A stretch of DNA of 64,000 bases from Microbacter margulisiae (GCF_014192515.1 NZ_JACHYB010000001.1:1860001-1924000), one strand, 5' to 3'. Numbered from the stretch's first letter, positions 45,050 through 54,046 are shown. Translations and numbers: made by a program. Notes: generated from the letters alone by a model not told the origin.

Positions 45050-45346
45050 ATGCTTTTTTATACGAAAAAAAATATTCATCACTGGGCCTTCTGGCATCAA
45101 AGGCGGAAGATATGGTTCTATTGCCTTGCGGGTTTAGGGTTGGCCGTGAGTGCATTCATACTCTTGCTTGGAGTTGAAATCGCCATTCATCATTACCTGT
45201 CGCTCATCCGAACTCTGGCTATTATTGTTCTCATGTTTGCAAGCGGCTTTGTATTGGGATGGTTGGCGTGGATGGAAAACGAGGACAACTATTACAATTG
45301 GCTGGTACAGCAACACGAAGCAAAGAAAAAAGAACAAGCAGGATAA
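45050..45346 (+). CDS. Small two-span membrane protein inside the division cluster
   Basis: This 98-residue protein of unknown function lies between murD and ftsW. It has a basic N-terminus (FYTKKNIHHWAFWHQRRKIW), two hydrophobic segments (about 22-43 and 54-76) and a C-terminal tail ending in HEAKKKEQAG. Tight spacing after murD (22 bases) and same orientation argue that it is a real part of the operon. I know of no named division protein with this sequence; topology suggests both ends in the cytoplasm. It could be a lineage-specific divisome or lipid II factor, but that is inference from position only. Confidence 0.65.
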   Translation: MLFYTKKNIHHWAFWHQRRKIWFYCLAGLGLAVSAFILLLGVEIAIHHYLSLIRTLAIIVLMFASGFVLGWLAWMENEDNYYNWLVQQHEAKKKEQAG

Positions 45347-45441
45347 ACCCCGCAATCACAGAACCGACCACTCAAAAAACACTATTTATGTAGCATAACA
45401 GCAGCTCGATAACTACTTTCAATAAAAACAATGGCAAACGA

Positions 45442-46638
45442 ATGAGAGAATTTTTCAATAAATACTTACAAGGCGACAAGGTAATCTGGACTGTCTTCTT
45501 TTTGCTCTGTGCTATCTCAAGTGTAGAACTTTACAGTGCAAGCAGTTCGTTAGCTTTTCGTGCCGCCAATCATGCCGCACCGTTCCTGAGGCATTTTGCA
45601 TTTTTGTGCATTGGCGCATGTTTTGTCATCATTGTTCACATGATCAATTTCAAAAAAATCAACAAGCTAGCCTACATCTTACTTGCATTTTCCATTTTGG
45701 CATTACTGTTTGCCATTGCAAAAGGTGTCTCCGCCAACGATGCTAAGCGGTGGATCGGCATCGGAGGATTTCAGTTCCAACCTTCGGAACTTGCCAAGAT
45801 AGCACTGATCATTGTGGTTGCCGATCTCATTTCGAAAGGGAAAACCATTGAAAGTATGAACAAAAACTTCAAAATCATTGTTGGAGCTACGTTATTGGTT
45901 TGTGGGTTAATTTTTCTGGAGAACCTCTCCACAGCCTTAATCCTGTTTAGTGTTGTCATTTTGATGATGATCATCGGACGGGTACCTTTCAAAAAGATCG
46001 GTAAATTACTGGGAATTTTATTACTGGTAGGCTCATTTTTTGTTTTGCTCATGCAAATCGTGCCCCAAAAGAAAGTATGGAAAGGATTGGATCGTTTCTA
46101 CACCTGGGAATCACGTCTGACTAACTTTGTTCACACCAAGGGAAAACAAAACCAATATGTCATTACCGATCAAAACTATCAGGTCATGCATGGCGAGATC
46201 GCCATTGCGCGGGGCGGTTTACTTGGTGTGATGCCGGGCAACAGTCTGGAACGTAACTTTCTTCCACAAGCTTATGCCGATTACATCTACGCCATTATCG
46301 TTGAAGAATTGGGATTGGTAGGAGGTCTGTTCGTGATGGCGTTGTATCTTTTCCTTCTCTTTCGAGCGGGACAAATCGCATGGAGGTGCAATGATGCCTA
46401 TCCTTCATTGCTGGTGATCGGGCTTACACTCATGATCGTTTTGCAAGCACTCGTCAGCATGGGTGTTACAGCACATCTGGGTCCCGTAACAGGACAACCG
46501 CTTCCTATGGTAAGCCGCGGGGGAACATCCATCATTGTGACCAGCATCTACTTTGGCATCATTTTAAGTGTCAGCCGTTATGCCAAGAAAAACAAATCAT
46601 CCAACGATGCAGGAGCGGGAAATAACAATCCATCCTGA
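45442..46638 (+). CDS. ftsW: Septal peptidoglycan glycosyltransferase FtsW
   Basis: This 398-residue SEDS-family membrane protein polymerises glycan strands at the septum together with the division PBP. About ten membrane segments are present. SEDS hallmarks are AKRWIGIGGFQFQPSELAKIALIIV (with the conserved FQPSE), FLPQAYADYIYAIIVEELGLVGG with the catalytic acidic residue, and QPLPMVSRGGTSII. An upstream in-frame ATG at 45431 runs into a stop, so the start is clear. It is followed after 72 bases by murG. Confidence 0.95.
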   Translation: MREFFNKYLQGDKVIWTVFFLLCAISSVELYSASSSLAFRAANHAAPFLRHFAFLCIGACFVIIVHMINFKKINKLAYILLAFSILALLFAIAKGVSANDAKRWIGIGGFQFQPSELAKIALIIVVADLISKGKTIESMNKNFKIIVGATLLVCGLIFLENLSTALILFSVVILMMIIGRVPFKKIGKLLGILLLVGSFFVLLMQIVPQKKVWKGLDRFYTWESRLTNFVHTKGKQNQYVITDQNYQVMHGEIAIARGGLLGVMPGNSLERNFLPQAYADYIYAIIVEELGLVGGLFVMALYLFLLFRAGQIAWRCNDAYPSLLVIGLTLMIVLQALVSMGVTAHLGPVTGQPLPMVSRGGTSIIVTSIYFGIILSVSRYAKKNKSSNDAGAGNNNPS

Positions 46639-46710
46639 AACGAACATCTCTATCTTCAAAAGACCATTTAAGTATCCCATAACTCCTTTTTAGGACAAAA
46701 ATATTCACCA

Positions 46711-47817
46711 ATGAAAGCAGTGCACAGATTCATCATAAGCGGAGGCGGAACAGGAGGTCATATTTTTCCGGCCATTGCTATTGCCAACGCATTGAAAGAA
46801 AGAGAACCCCAGAGTGATGTCCTTTTTATCGGAGCTGAAGGCCGTATGGAAATGGAAAAAGTACCTGCCGCAGGTTATCAAATCATTGGATTACCCATCC
46901 GTGGATTCGATCGGAAAAATATCTTGCGAAACATCAGCACATTATTTCTTTTATGGAAATCCATGCGGAAAGCCAGGAAGCTAATCCGTAAATATAACCC
47001 AGATGCTGTGATTGGTGTCGGGGGTTATGCAAGCGGCCCCACACTGAAAGTGGCAGCCAAAATGGGCATTCCGACTATTCTACAGGAACAAAACTCATAT
47101 GCAGGTGTAACCAACAAATTACTGGCAAGTAAAGCAGCTTGTTGTTGCGTGGCATACGAAGGAATGGAACGTTTTTTCCCAAAAGACAAAATCATACTGA
47201 CAGGAAATCCGATCCGTCAAAACCTGCAACTCGACCCGGAAAAAACCGATGAAGCTTATCAATATTTTCATCTGGAGAAATCGAAAAAGACCCTGCTTGT
47301 CATTGGTGGAAGTCTGGGCGCCCGCACCATCAACCAAAGCATATTAGGACAGTTAGACAAGCTACAACAAGCCGGCGTGCAGGTCATCTGGCAGACAGGG
47401 AAATACTATTTTGAGCAAATGAAAGCAGCCACTGACGGCAATGTTTCTCCAAATATGATCGTTACTGATTTTATTGCACATATGGATTACGCCTATGCCA
47501 TTGCCGACGTCGTTATTTCAAGAGCAGGGGCAAGCTCCATTTCAGAGTTATGCTTATTAGGCAAAACATCCATTCTGGTGCCATCACCGAATGTAGCCGA
47601 AGATCACCAGACACACAATGCTATGGCATTAGTCAATAAAGATGCAGCCATCATGATCCGGGATGCAGATGCTCCCCAGTCCTTAGTCGATGAGGCCATT
47701 AAATTATTGAATGATACTGACCGGTGTAAGACACTATCCACTCACTGTGCAGCCATGGCGCAACACAATTCGGCAAAACGTATTGCAGAAGAGATATTCA
47801 AACATATCCCAGCATAA
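46711..47817 (+). CDS. murG: UDP-N-acetylglucosamine--MurNAc-pentapeptide GlcNAc transferase
   Basis: This 368-residue GT-B glycosyltransferase on the inner face of the membrane turns lipid I into lipid II. It shows GGGTGGHIFPAIAIA near the N-terminus, GVGGYASGPTLKVA, LQEQNSYAGVTNKLL, the second glycine loop VIGGSLGARTIN, DVVISRAGASSISEL and VPSPNVAEDHQTHNAMAL. Length is normal. It is the last gene of the cluster here: in many Bacteroidota murC, ftsQ, ftsA and ftsZ follow directly, but in this window a transposase fragment and repeats begin instead. Confidence 0.96.
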   Translation: MKAVHRFIISGGGTGGHIFPAIAIANALKEREPQSDVLFIGAEGRMEMEKVPAAGYQIIGLPIRGFDRKNILRNISTLFLLWKSMRKARKLIRKYNPDAVIGVGGYASGPTLKVAAKMGIPTILQEQNSYAGVTNKLLASKAACCCVAYEGMERFFPKDKIILTGNPIRQNLQLDPEKTDEAYQYFHLEKSKKTLLVIGGSLGARTINQSILGQLDKLQQAGVQVIWQTGKYYFEQMKAATDGNVSPNMIVTDFIAHMDYAYAIADVVISRAGASSISELCLLGKTSILVPSPNVAEDHQTHNAMALVNKDAAIMIRDADAPQSLVDEAIKLLNDTDRCKTLSTHCAAMAQHNSAKRIAEEIFKHIPA

Positions 47818-47910
47818 CATGCCCGCCTGACATATCCCCGTTTGTATGCATCACGTCTGCATGATTATTCGGGAATAGCTGTCATATCGTTATTCCATAA
47901 TGATATACAA

Positions 47911-48129
47911 TCATGCTGTGTACAATTGATCGTCTTTCCACAACAACGGATTATTTTCTATATAATTGGCAATACGGCTGTATTCATCCTCATCACGTAT
48001 AACGTGATCGTGGAAACGCTCCTGCCAACCAAAACCGATCTGATGATCAGTACAATATTTTGTCATGGCCGATTTCAGATTCCCCGTCGCCACCGATAAC
48101 AACCCCTTTTGTTCGGATATCCATTCCAT
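47911..48129 (-). pseudogene. REP-associated tyrosine transposase, C-terminal fragment
   Basis: Only the last 72 residues survive. They include the signature end of Y1/RAYT transposases (GFGWQERFHDHVIRDEDEYSRIANYIENNPLLW). The catalytic HUH and tyrosine parts upstream are missing, and the DNA upstream on the minus strand does not continue the family. It lies right after murG, where the expected murC and ftsQAZ genes are absent. Confidence 0.8.
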
Positions 48130-48233
48130 TTTTCCCTGAATTATCGTTTGATCCGTCTGTACGTATCCCGTTTGTATACGCCACCATCCCTACACGCATC
48201 ATTTATATGTTTCCCATTGTACGTCCCATCTGA

Positions 48234-48290
48234 TTTTCTAATCCGATATCAGAATATTCATTTGTTTCTCATGGTATTCTGTTTGCCGGA
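48234..48290 (+). repeat. Direct repeat flanking the barrel gene, copy 1
   Basis: About 57 bp (TTTTCTAATCCGATATC.., ..TGTTTGCCGGA) that recurs with few changes at 49467-49523. The two copies bracket the outer-membrane protein gene at 48321-49421. Confidence 0.6.
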
Positions 48291-48320
48291 CAACAATCTA
48301 CCGGTACGAATAGACGAAAC

Positions 48321-49421
48321 CTAATGCTTAAGTTTAAGATAATATTCCACACCAAGCAAGAAATTGGATTGATTTATGACATGACATTTATATTCAGCCA
48401 TAATATTACATGCATTTGTCAACTTTAGCTTTATACCGAGTGCTGCAAAAGCATTTACCGTGAATTTAGTCTCATGACGTATTTCATTCGAATCAGTTCT
48501 ACTGATCGTTGCGAAATATAGCATCGGAGCCAGTCCAACATAACAATAAGGGGTCACGGTTGAATTTGTAAATTCGTAATTTAGCATTACAGGAAGTTCT
48601 ACAATTTTTGCATTCATAGTTTCATAGTGGTCTTTATAAATATAAATACTATCCATCGTTGAACCATTCTCGAACATCAACCCTGAAAACAGTTTTGGAA
48701 AGAATGCAGTTTGTTTGGAATAGCTAAGCTCTACGCCGTACTTTAACGATAAATTTGAAGATGTGTTGATAAAGTAGTCAGACGTCAAAACATCCAATAC
48801 AATATTGCTTAGATTGTTTTGTGCGATACCTTTTAGCGAAATATTTAGAAAACGGAAACTATCATTGTTGATAAATGCATGATGATATGTAGCGTATTTG
48901 CCATTTAAATACGAAATGAATTTCTGTACGTCTGCTTCATTGAATCTTGTGTTTCTTGCCTGTTTCCACAAATCCGGATACTGCTTTGACAATATGACCA
49001 ATTTGTTTCGATAATTATCATCCTGTATAATCTCATGATCATTCACTGAATCTTTTTTATTTAACATCATGGTATCATTCTTAGAACAAATGTAATAACG
49101 GGTATTCCCGTTAATTATACATTTATATAAGTTGTAATGTCCCTCATTCAGTACTTTTGAATAAAAGCTTTCATGGTCAAAATCTGTTTTGACAAATTTG
49201 CGGTTAAGATTGTCCTCAATGGATACGATGTTTTCATTGGGGACATGTTGCATAAATAAAGAATAAGCTTTGCTTTGTATAGAATAATCAGAAAACACAT
49301 TCTCCCGAAATACAAACAAAGAATCTGCCGTTTGGATTTTATACGTTAGATATATTTTTTGAGCAACAGATAATTGACTAAAGCATATCATGAAGAATGC
49401 AAATATGATTGACTGTCTCAT
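48321..49421 (-). CDS. Outer-membrane beta-barrel protein (PorT-like)
   Basis: This 366-residue protein has a signal peptide (MRQSIIFAFFMICFSQLSVAQ). Residues about 20-180 form a charged N-terminal region without a recognised domain; the last half (about 185-366) has the alternating pattern of an eight- to ten-stranded barrel of the OMP_b-brl_2/PorT-like type (LSLKYGVELSYSKQTAFFPKL, AKIVELPVMLNYEF, TPYCYVGLAPMLYFA, FAALGIKLKL). It ends with the aromatic-ended strand FLLGVEYYLKLKH. It is bracketed by two copies of a 57-bp direct repeat, so it may have moved or been duplicated as a unit. Function unknown. Confidence 0.75.
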   Translation of the reverse strand: MRQSIIFAFFMICFSQLSVAQKIYLTYKIQTADSLFVFRENVFSDYSIQSKAYSLFMQHVPNENIVSIEDNLNRKFVKTDFDHESFYSKVLNEGHYNLYKCIINGNTRYYICSKNDTMMLNKKDSVNDHEIIQDDNYRNKLVILSKQYPDLWKQARNTRFNEADVQKFISYLNGKYATYHHAFINNDSFRFLNISLKGIAQNNLSNIVLDVLTSDYFINTSSNLSLKYGVELSYSKQTAFFPKLFSGLMFENGSTMDSIYIYKDHYETMNAKIVELPVMLNYEFTNSTVTPYCYVGLAPMLYFATISRTDSNEIRHETKFTVNAFAALGIKLKLTNACNIMAEYKCHVINQSNFLLGVEYYLKLKH

Positions 49422-49466
49422 TCTATGTGGATTATATGGAAACTATTATAAATTTATGATTGTGGC

Positions 49467-49523
49467 TTTTCTAATCCGATATCGGAATATTTATTTGTTT
49501 TTTATGGTATCCTGTTTGCCGGA
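49467..49523 (+). repeat. Direct repeat flanking the barrel gene, copy 2
   Basis: Partner of 48234-48290, same orientation, with about 85-90 percent identity by eye over the TTTTCTAATCCGATATC core and the GTTTGCCGGA end. Confidence 0.6.
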
Positions 49524-49549
49524 ACACAGAAACGGATGGACAGAAATGA

Positions 49550-50008
49550 TTATGATTTCATTTTCGAAAAATAATATCCCACGGGGTCATACCAATTTTC
49601 CACAATGACCAGCGTATCATTTTTAATGTGTTCCACAATACATCCCGAAGGGAAAAATCCTCCTTTGGCAGACGTGTATCCTAACGTGGATGTTGAATAA
49701 CCATAGATGGTCGGTTCGTATTTCCAAACGATCGTTGTATCTACTATCGTTCCCTGGGCTTCATTGGTAAAAACAATCCGGTTGGAGTTAATTCTCATAT
49801 ATGAATTGTCCGCAGGATAGGTCTTGTTGTTTGCAAGAAGACCACCCAGAGAATATACATATTTCCAGTTACCCTGAATGTATTGTTGAATGGACGATGC
49901 CGGCTGATCATACAACACCATATTCACCGGCTCATCATCTGCATTGTTACATTGGGCCAGGCAAACAAACGACATCATGGCAGTCATAATCAAAATCATC
50001 TTTTTCAT
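49550..50008 (-). CDS. Small putative lipoprotein, lipocalin-like
   Basis: This 152-residue protein has an N-terminal signal MKKMILIMTAMMSFVCLAQCNN with a possible lipobox LAQC. The mature part contains IQGNWKYVYSLGGLLANN and later beta-strands (RIVFTNEAQGTIVDTTIVWKYEP, HIKNDTLVIVENW), reminiscent of the lipocalin-like small lipoproteins common in Bacteroidota; the fold assignment is tentative. It stands alone among repeats, between the barrel gene and a zone of non-coding repeats. Unknown function. Confidence 0.65.
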   Translation of the reverse strand: MKKMILIMTAMMSFVCLAQCNNADDEPVNMVLYDQPASSIQQYIQGNWKYVYSLGGLLANNKTYPADNSYMRINSNRIVFTNEAQGTIVDTTIVWKYEPTIYGYSTSTLGYTSAKGGFFPSGCIVEHIKNDTLVIVENWYDPVGYYFSKMKS

Positions 50009-50200
50009 CTGTATATAATTTGATGATTATATGTCAGTTTTGTCATTATCTCCTATATTCGATCTAGTGATATCCATGCTTCCCCATGCTGGATCAAGTC
50101 TATAACCTGTGAGAATATCAACCAACATAAAAATTCCCGTTCATAACATTATTATGGTTTGGCACGGTTTACAAAACCGTATCAACATGGGGCATTTTTC

Positions 50201-50342
50201 TCAATCTTATCAATCAAGATGCAGCCATTTTATTTTCATAATAAAATTCTCTTTTCTCCGGCTTTTATTCAATCGGTGTCGGCACTGTGATTTTTATGAT
50301 GATAGGATTCCATTGATTTTTGTGTGTTATACATAATAATCC
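50201..50342 (+). repeat. Long intergenic repeat, copy A
   Basis: A repeat of about 140 bp containing CAGCCATTTTATTT, TTTTCTCCGGC, TTCAATCGGTGTCGGCACTG and a TGATAGGATTCCATTGAT end. Further copies lie at 50485-50578 (3' end missing) and 51931-52074, all in the same orientation. Confidence 0.7.
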
Positions 50343-50409
50343 ACGATCAGCATCAATGGCTTTTCCCTGTTGTCAAAACACTTATCACTTCTTTTAATCA
50401 TCCTAATCA

Positions 50410-50490
50410 TTGAATCATATAAATCATGGTGCTGACATTTTCCCTCAATCATTTAATCATATAAATCATGGTGCAGACGTTTTCCCTCAA
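50410..50490 (+). repeat. Minisatellite, two units of about 38 bp
   Basis: Two tandem units of the form AATCATATAAATCATGGTGC followed by A/TGAC..TTTTCCCTCA. Related units (33 bp) occur four times at 52141-52272. It directly precedes repeat copy B. Confidence 0.6.
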
Positions 50491-50578
50491 TCTTATAAAT
50501 CAAGATACAGCCATTTTATTTTCATAATAAGATCTTCTCTTTTCTCCGGCCTTTGTTCAATCGGTGTCGGCACTGTGA
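50485..50578 (+). repeat. Long intergenic repeat, copy B (truncated)
   Basis: Matches copies A and C from CAATCTTA through TCGGCACTGTGA, then diverges. Copies B and C enclose the two small hypothetical genes at 50970-51536. The rest of 50579-50969 is AT-rich with nothing recognised. Confidence 0.65.
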
Positions 50579-50969
50579 CAAAGTGAATTGCAGGAGCAAA
50601 ATCTGATAATTGTACGTCAGACAATCAAGGAACATAGGTAGCTGTTAATCTGGCCTTTTAGTCGTTTTTCAGTCGTCATTCAATATACCGTCAGATAATA
50701 TTGTATGTTAACACTAAAGTCTGTTTTAGTATATAGTGCTTTTTATCAGCCAAACAAGTATAGCCTAAATGATTATCTAAATGAACAAAGCTAAAATCAT
50801 TAACTCTATACAGAGCATTGCGTTTATCTTTAAATACATTTCAACTGTCTAAGTGAGCACAAAACAATATACTGTGACCACCTAGTCTATTATCAGAAAG
50901 CTATAAAAGCCACTGTAAGATAGCGTCAAATAAATCTAACTTGCAGTGGTTTTTGGACTATTTGGGTGA

Positions 50970-51260
50970 TTAGTCTTTTTGTAATTCCTGATCAGTTTCA
51001 ACGTAATCAGAAACTCCATTGTAAATCATTGCAATATACTTTTCACCATGTCTTAGCGCTTTTTCTTCATCGTCGAAAATTGCACAATTATCATTTTCTA
51101 ATGAAATTGGACAAAATTTCGTATAAGTGGTATTAGGCTTAACTCTATATACACAGTGGTATTTGATTGTAGTCAATTTTGAATCAATATCCACATAAGT
51201 GCCATGTTCAACAAAAAGCTCAATAATCTCTCGATTATTTGTCTGTAATATTTTTTTCAT
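50970..51260 (-). CDS. Small hypothetical protein
   Basis: This 96-residue soluble acidic protein is not recognised. It begins MKKILQTNNREIIELFVEHG and has a central VYRVKPNTTYTKFCPISL segment and a helical C-terminal region (DEEKALRHGEKYIAMIYNG). It starts four bases after the stop of the gene at 51264-51536, so the two are probably translated from one message and may work together. AT-rich composition and flanking by direct repeat copies B and C suggest recent gain. No toxin or antitoxin motif is seen. Confidence 0.55.
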   Translation of the reverse strand: MKKILQTNNREIIELFVEHGTYVDIDSKLTTIKYHCVYRVKPNTTYTKFCPISLENDNCAIFDDEEKALRHGEKYIAMIYNGVSDYVETDQELQKD

Positions 51261-51263
51261 AAT

Positions 51264-51536
51264 TCATTTAAGATTATGTAGTTTTTGAAGTATTGATTTT
51301 ATATCATCCTCAAGTTTATTGTTTATTTCCTTGGTTATTCTTCCCTTTGATTTCAGAAAATTCTTTACAGTATTTTCAATTACATTGTTAAGTTCAATAT
51401 AAAAACCTACTTTTTGATTTTTGTCATTATAAATAACTGCAATAGTATCGTTTGAATCATATGGATATGGAAAATATATAACAAAATATGTCTCTATTTT
51501 CTCCTTGTCTGTTTTAATCACATATGCTTTTGCCAT
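51264..51536 (-). CDS. Small hypothetical protein
   Basis: This 90-residue protein has an N-terminal beta-rich half (AYVIKTDKEKIETYFVIYFPY, TIAVIYNDKNQKVGFYIELN) and a helical, lysine-rich C-terminal half (IENTVKNFLKSKGRITKEINNKLEDDIKSILQKL). I do not recognise the family. It is the first gene of a two-gene unit with 50970-51260. The pattern fits many small accessory pairs, including toxin-antitoxin or phage-defence pairs, but nothing in the sequence decides it. Confidence 0.55.
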   Translation of the reverse strand: MAKAYVIKTDKEKIETYFVIYFPYPYDSNDTIAVIYNDKNQKVGFYIELNNVIENTVKNFLKSKGRITKEINNKLEDDIKSILQKLHNLK

Positions 51537-51930
51537 AAATAATAAATTTTATTTCTATCTACTTATAAACTACCGCTCCATACTGTTTACTAGATTCTTT
51601 GGTTACTCCATATTTTTGATTTAGATTCTTATTTTAATCTTTCACTCAACGTACTACAAATCCATAAAGATATCCCTGTGATTTTATTTTCCACTGCTTC
51701 ATTTGATATTTTCATCTAAACTTGCAGTCTTTTTCTTTTTTTGAACAGAACCCGACATCTATGTATGTACAACACTCTCGCATACATTTCATAACCATGT
51801 CGTGATATTGCACGCTGTTATATTGTTTTATGCGTTAATACCTAGTTTATTAATCGGTTTTTTCTTTATTCAAATCCCTTGTTTGTTATATCGGTATAAA
51901 TCCCGGTAGCTTTGCTGCTGCGGGGATTTT

Positions 51931-52074
51931 CCCCAATCTTACGAATCTCACCACAGCCATTTTATTTCCACCATAAGATCTTCTTTTCTCCGGCCTTTGT
52001 TCAATCGGTGTCGGCACTGTGATTTCTATGATGATAGGATTCCATTGATTTTTTTGTGTTATACATAATAATCC
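51931..52074 (+). repeat. Long intergenic repeat, copy C
   Basis: Full-length copy, nearly colinear with copy A from CAATCTTA to CATAATAATCC. The DNA from 51537 to 51930 just upstream is AT-rich without other features. Confidence 0.7.
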
Positions 52075-52140
52075 GTTATTTGCATAAGCTGCTTTCCCTA
52101 TCGTCGGAATCATCAAATTCCTCTTTAATCATCCCCATCA

Positions 52141-52272
52141 TTTAATCACATAAATCAAGGTGCTGACATTTGTTTTAATCATATAAATCAAGGTGCAGAC
52201 ATTTGTTTCAATCACACAAATCACAGTGCAGACATTTTCCCCCAATCACACAAATCATGCTGCTGACATTGT
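52141..52272 (+). repeat. Minisatellite, four units of about 33 bp
   Basis: Four tandem units with consensus TTTAATCAYATAAATCAAGG followed by TGCWGACATTTGT. They are related to the two-unit array at 50410-50490, so the long repeat and the minisatellite occur together twice. Confidence 0.7.
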
Positions 52273-52699
52273 TCCGATTGCTATCAAAGCAACCCTGTAA
52301 CATACCATATTGTTAATATAATACGGCCTTAAAGTTCACGATTATTTTTTAGACATCCAAACATTTTTGGCATTATTTTTCGCCTACATTGAATTTTTTT
52401 GGCAAAGCGAACAAAAAGAAAGCGAAAATCTACTTTGAGAGAAGACTTCTCTATCATTATCTTGTTTTTTCTTAGTTTCTCAACTTCTTTAACTTATTAC
52501 CATTCAGTTATTTTGTAATTCGGTTATTTGATGCTCCAACTCCACCCGCTTCGCTCATCCCCGGAAAGATTGAAGGATTGAGGGACTGAGTGATTGAGGG
52601 TTACAACTTCCTTAACTTCCTATATCTTCTTTAGCTTCGTGCTATTCATGTATCTTCTAAGTTTCTGGCTTTCTTTTATTGTCAATTGTCATGATTTAA

Positions 52700-52894
52700 A
52701 GATGTCAGAGCTAACGCTCCGATGTGATGGAATAGAATATTGTATCCTATTAAGATTACAGGACTACGTCCCTTAACCGGTAAAGGATGTTTTGTAAACA
52801 TATGAATATAGCCATAAAGCAGGAGCGTAGCTCTGGCATCTTCGTAGAAAACGATACCCATCACATCAAAACAGCCGCGTAGCGGTGACATCTT
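52700..52894. repeat. Palindromic element with four small hairpins
   Basis: The ends are inverted repeats (GATGTC..GATGTGATGG on the left, CCCATCACATC..GACATC on the right). Inside are four tiny hairpins with near-identical loops: GAGC-TAAC-GCTC (52708-52719), GGAC-TAC-GTCC (52761-52771), GAGC-GTA-GCTC (52823-52833) and CCGC-GTA-GCGG (52874-52884). A fragment of it (AAGATCACAGGGCTACGTCCC) recurs near 55605. Non-coding. Confidence 0.6.
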
Positions 52895-53023
52895 CCATTC
52901 ATTTATAATGTGAAATCCGGGCACACATGATAATTAAGCAGATTGTTTTCATTGTCCATTGAATGTGTCTTCTTTTACTTCTGATGTTCTGATTTCTACT
53001 AAACCACCAATTTTTATACCATA

Positions 53024-53049
53024 AAAGCGTGACCTCGAAGCCACGCTTT
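53024..53049 (-). terminator. Rho-independent terminator downstream of the FN3-like gene
   Basis: An 8-bp stem, AAAGCGTG with CACGCTTT, followed on the minus strand by TTTTATGG, 80 bases past the stop of the gene at 53129-53743. Confidence 0.6.
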
Positions 53050-53128
53050 CACGATGTGCAATCCTATGGATTTTGTTACAGGTAAAATTATGGGAAACGC
53101 TCCCTGTTGAAGAATCGCCTCACACCAA

Positions 53129-53743
53129 TCATTGCACAATACGGCTCACCGGTTCGCAAAATGCAGAGGTTCCGTCCTTGGTAACGGCAGCCGAGCGAAA
53201 ATAATAACGGGTCCCGATGGTGAGGTTTTCGGCAATATATTCCACTTGCGTGGAAACACCTAATGTAACCCAATCTTTTTCGGTAGCCGGCAATGCCCCA
53301 ACGATTATTTGCCAGATATACGAACGGGATCCTGTAACCGCTTTGCGGCGCAAACGAACCGATCCGGACATTGCACCATCTTCAACCATCAATATGGGCT
53401 GTTTACGGGGAGAAGGATCTTTTGAAAGGGTAAAGCCCGCTTGCAAAATAATGGCCTCGTCCCCATCGGCAATCCGCTCCACATACGCTGCCAGTTTCCG
53501 GAAGATAGCATCGGTTTCTTCCTCTGTCTGATGCATCAGGGCCGTGTCGGCCGTGCTCCCGTCACGGGCTTTCTGCGCTGCCGTTTCAAATTCATCCAGT
53601 TTCTTTTCAGCATCAGCGATTGGCACATCGGGTGTGGGGAAAAGGGTATTATCCTTCATTTTTGCCACCACATTGCGGTAGTAAGCAATCTTTTCCCAAA
53701 TAGATAAACGAACAAAACTAAGCACTAACTTTGGCTTTCTCAT
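53129..53743 (-). CDS. Hypothetical protein with C-terminal fibronectin type III-like domain
   Basis: This 204-residue protein starts at MRKPKLVLSFVRLSIWEKI. No signal peptide is evident. Residues about 1-115 are mostly helical (AEKKLDEFETAAQKARDG, TEEETDAIFRKLAAYVERIADGDEAIILQAGF), and about 120-204 resemble a fibronectin type III domain (GSVRLRRKAVTGSRSYIWQI, ..TRYYFRSAAVTKDGTSAFCEPVSRIVQ). Proteins with this layout are common as stand-alone genes in Bacteroidota, without a known role. It is more GC-rich than the surrounding repeats and has its own terminator, so it is a real, resident gene. Confidence 0.75.
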   Translation of the reverse strand: MRKPKLVLSFVRLSIWEKIAYYRNVVAKMKDNTLFPTPDVPIADAEKKLDEFETAAQKARDGSTADTALMHQTEEETDAIFRKLAAYVERIADGDEAIILQAGFTLSKDPSPRKQPILMVEDGAMSGSVRLRRKAVTGSRSYIWQIIVGALPATEKDWVTLGVSTQVEYIAENLTIGTRYYFRSAAVTKDGTSAFCEPVSRIVQ

Positions 53744-54046
53744 ACCATAATAAAATTTAGATATTAAAAAATAGAACATATAATCACCGCCCTATCTGCG
53801 GATAGAGTTTCTTTTCCTTATCTCCTTTCTTCCCTGCCTGTGTTGTTTGGGTTTATCGCATCTCAGCCGGACACCCTGTTATTTTTTTGCGGAATGAATA
53901 AATAAATTGTGGGCACATCGCATCTTCAGGCGTTTAACTTCCCTTTGCTGACACAGTTTATTCAATAGGCCCGGGATAGAATATCAATGAAAGCCCTTTC
54001 CTGACATACTTTACTGAACAGACCCACAGCCCTTCTTTACAAAAGT

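Noticed and set aside
50410..52272. CRISPR array
   Set aside because: Units are contiguous or irregular without unique spacers, and no cas genes are nearby.
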